Assembly: GCF_013426205.1 (NCBI RefSeq)
Contig: NC_089427.1
Span: forward strand, 3,720,001-3,784,000
DNA length: 64,000 nt
Reading direction: 5' to 3'
From: Metarhizium brunneum
Lineage: Eukaryota > Ascomycota > Sordariomycetes > Hypocreales > Clavicipitaceae
Shown piece by piece: positions 36,301 through 45,807 of the stretch. Positions within the stretch are counted from its first letter, which is position 1. Each line of letters opens with the position of its first letter. The position numbers and the translations under genes were made by a program. The notes under the pieces were generated by a model. It saw only the letters and a list, made by a program, of their open reading frames with translations, was not told where the DNA came from and made no database searches.

Positions 36301-36913
36301 TATCGGCTTCGTCACTGGTGATGGAAACGGCCCGCTCAATTCAACCCGAGGACTTTCTTTTGTGGTCAGGTCCGAGTTCCCTGGCTTTGGCGCTGGAGGA
36401 GGCGGAGGCGAAGGCGAAGGCGAAGGCGCATGCTCAACGTTGCTCTGGCCTGACAATATACGCTCTGGGGATTTTTCGGCTAACGAGGGCAGGCTGGAGC
36501 CATGTCCAACAATAACTTGTGTAAGTGCATAGTACTGTCAATGACGATGGGTCGGCTGGAAAATGAAGAGATATTGGAGAAAGTACATACCTGTCTGTGC
36601 AGCTAGTTTCAACCACCTGGGGTGAAGGCTGTGAGTCTTGTGTTGTTTGGCCCTGCTGTACCGACACAGTGGCATTTATAATCTTCTCCAGCGATAGCCT
36701 AGGGGGAACAGGCTTGGAGAAGTGCTTCTTCTTACGAATACCGGTTGGGGATTTCGTGGGCAGTGAAGCAGCAGAGTTGGATAACATCCATGTCGGTTGA
36801 TGTCCACCAATAAAGGCAAGGCTAGTTTTGTTTGCTGCCCCTATCCGCCTGGACTCGGCATCATTGTCGCAGGGAGGAGCGTTCTTCCCATTAGAAGGTG
36901 TAGATATTGACAT
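33392..36913 (-). CDS. MIZ/SP-RING zinc-finger protein
   Basis: Three exons: 36913-36591, 36493-35103 and 34995-33392 (3318 nt, 1105 residues). The N-terminus carries AFIGGHQPTWML and a basic KKK patch. A long Pro/Ser/Gln-rich region follows, then a structured middle (LEAWRCSALLDACQFNDVFF). The C-terminal third holds a PINIT-like beta-rich part and the SP-RING near residues 975-1035 (PVRGLRCKHIECFDLEIWL, then WKCPMC). SP-RING proteins of the Siz/PIAS group are SUMO E3 ligases. Whether this larger fungal protein has that activity is inference. A Ser/Asp/Glu-rich stretch and the C-terminal IIEILDD could bind SUMO. The ATG at 36913 has a better context than the in-frame ATG at 36955. Introns are 97 and 107 nt; both have several candidate acceptors, and only the chosen ones keep the frame. 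Confidence 0.82.
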
Positions 36914-37264
36914 GGCGTTGTTTCGACCTTGAACTTGGACAATCTCGGGGTACATGAAGCATTCTGAGCTGTCGTGGCCTCGCCCGGTGGAAATCTGCAA
37001 GGTGCCACTGCGCGAGAAGACGGGGGAAGTTTGTAGCCAAAAGATGATCGAAACCCGCCGAAGTCAAATGGAAATCAGACAGCACAGGCAGTAGTACCGT
37101 GCGCAATATAGTCCACCCCCCTGTTGTGAGTCGGGCTCGGAACTGGAGGAGTTGGTTTGCTGAAGGGAGGGGATCAAAGTCCAGCTTCACAGATCACGAT
37201 GCGGCTCGTGAAAATGTCGTGGTGTCTCGGGAGGGACAAACTTGCTTGGCGAACGAGGTGTGCG

Positions 37265-37273
37265 TACTCCGTA
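37265..37273 (-). repeat. Dispersed motif TACTCCGTA
   Basis: Complement of TACGGAGTA, about 350 bases upstream of the MIZ gene start. Confidence 0.8.
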
Positions 37274-37965
37274 CTCGGGCGTAATATTGCGTCGCAGATG
37301 GGACAGCCGGGATGGATGTGAAATGAAGCCAAAAAGAAAAGGAGAAAAAGAAAGAAAAAGGGAAAAGAGAAAAGCGGATGGATAGTTGGTTAACGATGCT
37401 GTTCGCACCGAAGGATTCGAACGTAGCGAGTCCCCCGTAGTGGCGTCGCGAAGAGGTCCACTGCTGGTGCCAAACCTCAGGCGAAACGCCCGTTGTCTTT
37501 GAAAGTTTGCTGTGTCCTGGAAGGGAAGGCGCGATCAGGCTCAAGCGCACCCTCGACTCGTTGGAAGCAGCCAGATCAATGATGCCGACGCTACATGTAC
37601 GTGCCAGGTCCTCGGGGCCGCAGACATGTTCAATGTTCAAGGTTTGCATCCAGCCATCCAGGGAGCAGCATGTGTTTCTATGCTGGCTTTTCGTCCTCGT
37701 CACCGGTCGGAGAGTTGTTGAGCAGCCAGTTCACCGGGCCGTGCTGGCCACGCTGTTTTGCGCCCAACGTGATGTTGTGAAACCATCTGGCCCATCACAC
37801 CAACCACATTGTGGCCTGAACGACGTGAGTCTGGCTGGGCATGCGCCTGCAAGGATGTGTGGGCTGTCTCCCGTCTCCTCCAAAGCCACCTCGGCCGCGA
37901 TACCGAGTATTCCAACTGGCAAAATGGCCTGGGAGGCTGGGACCACCATGCCAGCGACACTGCTT

Positions 37966-37989
37966 GACCGACCGACCGACCGACCGACC
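37966..37989. repeat. (GACC)6 microsatellite
   Basis: Six perfect GACC tetranucleotides in the long gene-poor divergent region. No coding context is visible. Confidence 0.9.
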
Positions 37990-38511
37990 AACAGATCGAA
38001 CAGACTGACCAGCAGATGTCAATGCGCGGGAGCACCCGCCAGAAGCAACCTGAACCGACCAACCCAAAGTGCAATGCAATATGCTCATGTATACGGTTGA
38101 CCTGCCTAGTTGGGCAATTGAAAGTAGCCAGACATTGTATATACCCTCTCACAGAACGTCTAGGGCTCCGACCGCCCTTCTGCAAAGCACGGGGTGCCGA
38201 AATGTTTGCCTTGGGTATGGGCGGGGGTATTCGTCAGCCCATTTCGAAGTCGACGACGACGACTACAACAGGCGGAAACAAATCCTACCTGGTGAATTGT
38301 GGACAAGGGCGAAAGAAACGGCCCACGACACCCGAAAACTCACGGTGCTCTGAAAGAATATCTTTGGGCCTACATTTAGTACTGAAGACTGTCATTGAGT
38401 ACAAGAGCAAACCAGCCGTCGCGGTATTGAACAATAGCTGAAGCTGGCTACAACAAGGTTACAACGACCTAGATACGCAAACAAGAGCTACTCTGCGGTT
38501 TCATTCAATTT

Positions 38512-38898
38512 ATGGGTGGCTATTTCGTCATGAAAGCCGAGGTCAAGTGCTCTGGCCGCAATATCGTTCGTCTTGCTCGAGTCTTTAAAAAGCATATGGA
38601 AAAGAGGACTCTTTATGTGGAGATTGATGTGGTCTGCTTGGTGGGAAAGGACATTTATTGCCTGTTGTGTCGTCTAACGTCTCCGTCTTGGGCCTTGTAG
38701 TCCGGCTTGTATTTCCTCTATCCGAGGATTTATAACTTGATAGTTCGGGGACATGTCTTCTTTGGGTGGCTTTTTTATTATTGGGTGGAATATAATGTCA
38801 AGGGGGAAAGCTTCCTACACGGTATCGCCGAAAAGCCTGACGCCACAGGCCCTATTAAGCCCATCGACTTGGATACAGATGAACCCCTCATTGAATGA
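38512..38898 (+). CDS. Candidate small protein (108 residues), two exons
   Basis: ATG 38512 opens a frame that is broken by one TAG and then continues in the same frame to TGA at 38896-38898. The TAG is the end of a 60-nt segment (38641-38700) with donor GTGGGA, branch site CTAAC at 38674-38678 and acceptor TTGTAG. Removing it leaves 38512-38640 joined to 38701-38898, 327 nt with no stop. The product has a basic first half (VRLARVFKKHMEKR), a hydrophobic aromatic stretch (HVFFGWLFYYWVEYNV) and an acidic tail (PIDLDTDEPLIE). I do not recognise it. It may be a real small membrane-associated protein or the remnant of a larger gene, since codon bias is weaker than in the neighbouring genes. Confidence 0.35.
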
Positions 38899-41642
38899 CT
38901 CAAGTAGCTATCCCGATATATGAAACGGGCCTAATAGACCTAGTTAGATGGACTCAATCAAGACCAGTCTGCTGTTCAATGCGATCCGTAGCTGCTGAAT
39001 TGCGACATAGGAGCTCTGCCATTTACTGGGCGAGACATGTCAGTAGTCTGAGCGGAAGCGAGGAACCGTAGAAACAACTTAAGATTCATCACGGCAATCT
39101 CAAGACGTAGCTAATAGCAATTCTAGTATTCACGCAACCAATAGGTGTCTTGCAAACCATCCCCGTAGGTCTATCCCTCCCCCCAATACAGTTCATAGCC
39201 AGTCTAAATGTTGGCCCCAAACAGTTACTTTGCATCCCGTGTATGCTTGTTTGTGAAGACTTGTAGGTTGATATGATATGATCTTCTCAGACTGCGTACG
39301 CGAGGTTTATTGAAAACTCCCCTCAAGTCCGCTCTTACCGATGTAGGCGAACGATCCGTCTTCAGTGATATCACTCGTTCTGTTCGCGGCCAGATCTCAA
39401 GACATTACCACGTAGACTTCATTTCTCGAAATCCAAGCGTATCCCCTTGACGGTAATCTCGTACCGGCGTCTATGGTTAATGTACTCGTCCATTATGCAT
39501 TTTCCCTCGGACATGTCATCTCGGGCAATCCCATCCTCCTCTCAAAAAGATTTGACCCACCACCTCAGCCTTCAATTGATGGCTGTTCTTAAAAGCTCAA
39601 TTAAGATGTGATAATTGCTCTTTCTATGGAGTTGAGAAGCCGCAGCCCAATAGCTGACTTTGATTGCATTGGCGCAGTCTAATGGACCAGACTTTTCTCC
39701 ATCCAGGGTGCAATCATCGCATATCCTCATCTACAAACGAGGCTTGTGGCGGTTTGGGTTTCCATTGCAGCGTGGGAAAGTTTCTGGAAACATTGACATT
39801 TGTGTACTGAAATCAGGACACGCCAGGGCGGTGATGCTGATACGAGGTACTACTGTAGCTATTGTGCCGGGATGCAATAGTTGTGTACGGGGCGTACCAC
39901 AATTCCAGGCCGACTTGAACCATATCGTGATTGAAGTGCCTAGGACTGGCTGTTGTAAACGCTATTTCAAGTTCTGAGGCAGAGAAGAGTATGGTGGCGG
40001 GCACCAGATGACAGTCTCTTGTTTCTACCACGACGGCGGATGGACCAGCCCTCGATCCTGACAAGGCGGTTCCCTAAAGAAAAAGCAAAAAGAAAAAGGC
40101 AAATAACCCACAGACGGTCAGATTGGTACTGTATGTGAAACTGCCGACATAGCTCGTATTTTGACGTGGAGCCTAGTCTGGACCAGGAGTTGAGCATATA
40201 CCGAGTGAAACTCAATCCGGGCGGGACCTTTGAGTCCACTCTGTTCGGCACTTGCCTAGCGATCAGATGCAGGGACAAGTTTGGCAGAGGATGACGCACA
40301 ATGAACTGTCGTGATGAGATAGTCCATGACATATATTAATTGAGTTCGGGGATGTTCATAAGCACCGAGTTTTGGCCCAACTCCGCGTTTCAGACCCCAT
40401 ACCTAGCAATGCCCCTCGCGGATGATTTAAGCTCCCGGGAAAGGGTCTACAAATGCCTTGTGCCAGACAGTGAGTCTTGGACGCTCGCTAGTACTTCTGC
40501 TCCGGGTCCAAGGTTGATGTATGACGCCTTCTTGGGTCGACGGGACTGTCGCTGTCACATGCGGATAGCGGTTAGAAGGTATGGACTATGGAGTAGGGGG
40601 ACGAGTTTGACGCACGCTCCAAGCGATTAGTCACCCCAGCCGCCACATATGTTGCGGCCGCTGGCGTTATAGACGGGTCATGGAGAGCCGAGTCGCTAAT
40701 GGTGCAAGTGGTTGGTTGACGGCGTGAGACGGCTTTTCTGCCAAAGCCATCAAGTTCCACGTTCCTGGAAACCTCAGCACTGTGGAAGGGGGCAGGCGAA
40801 AGTAGACCGACCTCACACCTGTACCTCGATACCTGAGCACAAAGGAGATGGCGCGAATCATATGTGCAAAACCTGCGACGGCGGCCGGACGTAAAAAGTA
40901 TCTGGTACTTGGATGTCTCGGCCCACGCGGGACGGAACTAATTGACTGCCCAGGCGTGCAGGCCCAGTAGACGGCGATGGCGCTAAGCCCGTTCGGTCGT
41001 CGCCACCCCTGAGCCCCGAAAAACTCAGCAAACTCGAAGCGCAGACACCAAAGCAGACGCCAAAACAGACCACAGGCCAAAGCCGGCGCCAGAGGAACCC
41101 CAACCTCCAAAACCTGGGACCGTCTTGATCTTGGCCTGCCCAATAGTCCTCCATCCACCAGGCCCCGACTCGGCAACCTGCAGCACTCGTTCCTTTCGTG
41201 TTAGACATAGGGGTCTTTGGCGAGCGATCACGATTGAGGTCGGTGCATCGCAGCCCTAGCCGGAACCAGCATCCCCAGCGCCCGCCCCCAAAGGACCGCA
41301 ACCAGGGTCTCTCGTTCACGCACCATAGACCAGACGTCTCATGCTCATGGCGCTGACTGTGCCTTGGGTACTTTCTGTGCATCGCATTTTTGCGCCCACG
41401 TCTCTCTGCCTCCCCGACTTGCATTATTATTAGCAGCAGTCATCCGCCCGCGAGCAACGGACGAAACCTAGCCCGGGAAAAGGGAGCTGCTTCCCCACGC
41501 CGTCATCAGCCCGTGTCTCAGTCACTTTTGCTGCCAAAACATTCGACCTTGACTTCATCGCCAACCTCGCCCCCTTCCATCGACGCCTCCCAAGACCTTC
41601 CCCGACGACCTTCCCTGGGTGGGTTGTCTACAGCCATCGACC

Positions 41643-44600
41643 ATGGCCATGGCTACGCGGGGGGTCAGCGAGCCGCCGCCTCGTCCGGACGTTGGCGATA
41701 CCCTGGTAGTTATTCGTACGTTGCCCTTCCCTTCGCTCCCTCGTGCGGCCCTTTGCGATGCAAACCGCAACACCCCTTATTGATTGCCATTTCCGCCCGC
41801 CTGTCCCATCGTTGATGATGGTGGTGGACCAAAGCCGCAAAGGCCGACAAGCTCACACGCACTGCTTCGCAAACAGATGATTTTATAGCCCGAAGCTCCG
41901 ATGAACTGAGCCTGTCGAAAGGCGACAGGGTCGAACTCATCGAGCGCGATGACGAGTTTGGTGATGGATGGTTTCTGGGCCGTAACCTCGCCAATGAAAA
42001 TACTGGCCTTTTCCCCGAAGGTTAGCGCCCTGCCCTCTTCTTGACTCTGGTCTGTATCCAATGTTAATCTTGCGGCAGTCTACACTCGTCCAGCACCAAG
42101 GAACGTACCTGGCTTGGCCCCCTCTCAACCGTCGGCTTCCGCCCCGCAGGCCGACAGTGATACCATCGTGCTCGGTGTTGCCAATGCTCCTACAAATTCG
42201 ACTCCGGTCCCAGAGCCTGCCCCGAGCCTGCCGCCTGCGAGCGTGGTGGAGTCGTCTACAACATCGTTGCCCCTAAACATCAAGTCCGAAACCTCGGCCT
42301 CTCCGAGCATAACCACGTCCAGCTCGCCTGCTCCGGAAACGCGTCGTACTCCGAACCAGAACCAGGATAGCCAGGTGCTAAACGATACACTCAATGTCAT
42401 CAATGAGCACATTACGCATCTGAGAGGCTCGTCGCCAAGTAACGGAGGTCTACGACTCCCGGTTGGAGTGAACGATTCTGGTAGCGAGTACAGCATGCCG
42501 CTGGAACACAGAATGTCATACATTCAGGGCGAGGAGACAGATGAAGAGGAGGACCGCGAACACAGTCGTTCCGAGGTGGAGTCGTGGACTGCAGACCAAG
42601 TTGCGGAGTATCTCTTCACCGTCGGTGTTGAAAAACATCATTGCGAAGTATTCAGAGACCAAGAAATCACGGGCGAGGTGCTCTTGGGAATGGACCAGAA
42701 CTCGCTCTTCGTCAAGCCTTTTGACTTGGGTTCAGTTGGAAGACGGCTGAAGACTTGGCACAAGATTAAATCCCTTCAAGACGAGGCCAACAGCAACCAG
42801 ACTAGGCGAACCACGCGCACATGGGGCAGCGAAATGGACTCAGACGATGGCAGAGGAGCGAGAAGCCGGACCAACACCGCCACAACCTCCATCTCAAATC
42901 GCATTTCGGCGCAACGATTGTCTTCTGGTCAGACGGCCAAGGCCAGCCCCACGACGTTAAAGTCACCACTTTCGGTACACAGCTCTCACGACAGCCCAAC
43001 CCGGCCTACCCACACCAAACGACCCTCGGCAGCCTCTATTAGAGAACTTCAGTCACGCCGCCATTCTTCAACAGACTATCGGGCTCCGGCTCCACCAATG
43101 GCAGGAGTTGTTCCAGGAACGACACCTCCTGCATTGTCACCCAATGGAACGATGCTGAGTCCTGTAGCGCACAAGAAGCAAGCGTCCTTTGACCGAAATT
43201 GGACGCTCGGAAACGCATTTGGACAAACGGCTGTGCGACCCCTTTCGTCCGCTGGAGTGCATGACTCGCAAACCGGCTCAGACCCAGATCTTCAAGATTC
43301 GGCGGTGGATTTGGATCGGGGATACTTTTCTGGTACGGAAACAGACGGAAGACGGCGCAATGTCTTGAAGAAGCGAGATGGAACTACGCATTCAAGGCAA
43401 TCGAGCTATGCCGAGGAGCAGCGGGTTCGCAGTGCCACAGCTCTGTCTCGACACTCCAGGTTTGGCAGTGTCGATTCCTTTAGAGACCCTGCTCTGTCAC
43501 CAGCTGCGCAGAAATACTATGGAGTGCAGTCGACGGCGCATAGGAGAACAGCGTCGACAAACACAACGGACTCTGCTCGTCCCATCCCCCCAGCTAAAGA
43601 TAGTCCACCTGCTCCAATCGTCACCCGAATAGATACAGGATTGAACCCTACCCGGTCGCCAGCGTCGCCAACCAACATGACGGGCAAGCCGGGATTCGGG
43701 GCCGACTGGCTGTCCGCGGTTGTCAACAAGCCCATGAGCAAAGGCCGCCCAGGCATGCGCGCTATTTCAGACAAACTTACCAATAGATCAAAGGATATGA
43801 CAACGCCCGAACCCGCGCTCGACTCTCCCGGGCGCGCTACATCAAGCACGGCATCCGGGGAGCCCAGCCTTGACATTGAATCCCCTGCCACCGGCAAGAG
43901 TTTCAACGCTACACCGGCAAACAAGAGTAAGGGCAGAAAGAACAAGAAGGATACCAGCGCGTACACGCGAGGTCTCCTCAAAATTCCACCCTTGCAGGCC
44001 AAGGAAGGCGCCGACTATTATGGATGGATGAAGAAGAAGAGCTCCAACCTGATGACGACGTGGAAGCCAAGGCTATTTGTTCTCAAGGGCCGTCGTCTCT
44101 CGTATTACTACTCGGAGGAGGATGACCAGGAAAAGGGTCTCATTGATATCTCTTTCCACCGTGTCCTGCCCGCAGACAACGAGCGGTTGACAGGATTGCA
44201 CGCCACCATCACGGGTGCAGTTGGCGGCCCCAGCCATCCAGCTGTGGGCAACGACTTTGATAAGGGAAACGAGTCAGTATTCATCTTCAAGCTCATGCCG
44301 CCTCGAGCTGGCCTCTCGAGGGCAGTCAACTTCACCAAACCCACAGTGCACTATTTCGCCGTGCCCAACATCCAGGCAGGCCGTCTCTGGATGGCCGCGT
44401 TGATGAAGGCCACCATTGACAGAGACGACACGCAACCCATCACAACAACGTACCAGCAAAAGACGATTTCGCTCACCAAAGCCAAGCAAATGCGGCACCG
44501 GCCCCCAGCCCTAATGAACTTGGAAGAAGCCGCCGAGGACGAGTCCAAAGCCGAAGGCGCCAAACCCTCCAACAGTCTGGGTATCTTTGGTGAATCCGAC

Positions 44601-44696
44601 AGCGGCGTATCGGGAATGGATAAACTCGCTGGCGTCTCTGTCAATGCCGAAGCCAACGCACCAACCGAGGGCGAAGGTCCGCCTCAGAGCGCATAG
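41643..44696 (+). CDS. BOI2: Boi-type SH3-SAM-PH polarity scaffold
   Basis: Three exons: 41643-41715, 41877-42020 and 42079-44696 (2835 nt, 944 residues). Domains in order: an SH3 from about residue 22 (VVIHDFIARSSDELSLSKGD to NTGLFPEVYTRP), a SAM domain near 242-305 (SWTADQVAEYLFTVGVEKHH), a long Ser/Thr/Pro-rich region, and a PH domain near 716-860 (YYGWMKKKSSN to GRLWMAALMKAT). This order defines yeast Boi1/Boi2 and fission-yeast Pob1, which bind Bem1, Cdc42 and acidic phospholipids at growth sites and support exocytosis and actin cable assembly. The gene would act at the hyphal tip by inference. The first intron (161 nt) must use the acceptor just before ATGATTTT to join VVIH to DFIARS; an earlier AG breaks the SH3. 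The two introns fall inside and at the end of the SH3 coding region. Confidence 0.93.
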
Positions 44697-45807
44697 GCTG
44701 TGCTCTGTCGCAAGAGGAAGTAAAGCATTCTCTCATACTAGATCTTGATAAAGCTACGACGGAATGGAAACGTCATCATGTACTTGTCTTTTATGCCTCT
44801 TATTTCATCTTTTCGATTCTGGCCCTTGTTATTTTTTTAAACCCCCCCTTTAACTTTTATATCTACTAGATGCTATGAGCGTTATGGAATGTCACGGTAA
44901 AGAATTAATGATGGGGCTCGAAGGCGTATGATATATAGCCAATTTACGTGGTGCAATTTTACTGCGGCGAGCTTATAATTGCTTCATCTTGAGGTCCGTT
45001 TGATTCGTTCAATGTGCAGTGTGAATACCATGTGTAGCTGCTTGTCTGGACGGGGGTGTAAATCCGGTCCAACTTGGAACTAGCAGCCTGCAGAACCCTT
45101 TTGTCGAGGTCCCTGGGTGCACTGGCTGGTGTACAAGGGCATGCTGCGGCCAGAAAGCAATTTGCTACATGTATCAAGGAGCAGTCACGGCCTCCCTTGT
45201 ACGAGCAAAGGTGCGGCGGGTGCGGTGTGGGATATTCCAAACATCGAACCTCGACCGTACCACATGCCCGTGGAATAAGTCAGAATGTAATGGCGTACGC
45301 CGTTTAATGCTACCCGTGGCAAAAAGAGCAGTCAGATAATGTCATGCTAGGGAACTAGTTTTGAACGTGATTCATTTACTCTACTCCATACTCCGTACCA
45401 CTTACCCCGTACTCACAAGCATGCACGGTACATACCCACGAACAGGCGCATGCGCAACAAACGTCCAGTATGATAAACATGCCGTACTTTAGCCATCACA
45501 ACCGTCATCAACTTTCAGACTACCGCGCACCCGGAAGTCAAGGCAGCCCCTACTCAGCATACACCACCAAGCACGACGGGACCAGCACGCACGGTAAATA
45601 CTATATTCAACTAAGCCGCCACGCTACGAGGGCACGTACAAACGCACCCACAAGGAAAATTACACAATTCATGGTCTCGTGTAAACAGCCATCGTGACCC
45701 TTTATTTCCCAACACCATGCTTTGATTCCCAACGCCGTAAACAAGCCGCAGGCGGCACTTGTTGGCTTCAACAAAAAAAAAATAGAAGAAATATTGCAAA
45801 TGTAATT
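44697..45807. other. Convergent intergenic region
   Basis: A 1.1 kb region between the stops of the Boi-type gene (plus) and the Fhl1-type gene (minus), so mostly 3' untranslated sequence. TACTCCGTA occurs at 45389-45397, directly after a near copy, TACTCCATA. No gene was seen. Confidence 0.55.
45389..45397 (-). repeat. Dispersed motif TACTCCGTA
   Basis: An exact copy, overlapping the end of the one-mismatch copy TACTCCATA at 45382-45390. It is in convergent 3' DNA, so a promoter role is unlikely at this copy. Confidence 0.8.

Larger units (their letters stand above)
36914..41642. other. Long gene-poor divergent region
   Basis: At 4.7 kb this is one of the longest gaps in the window. It holds a TACTCCGTA motif (37265), a (GACC)6 tract (37966) and a candidate two-exon small gene (38512-38898). 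The stretch from about 38400 to 40600 looks A/T-richer than the rest, with many TA steps, as in decayed or mutated repeats, but I could not measure this. The last few hundred bases before 41643 are the leader and promoter of the Boi-type gene. Confidence 0.5.

Noticed and set aside
37395..37470. Possible tRNA on the minus strand, from a GTTCGAATCC box
   Set aside because: No cloverleaf could be folded around it by hand.
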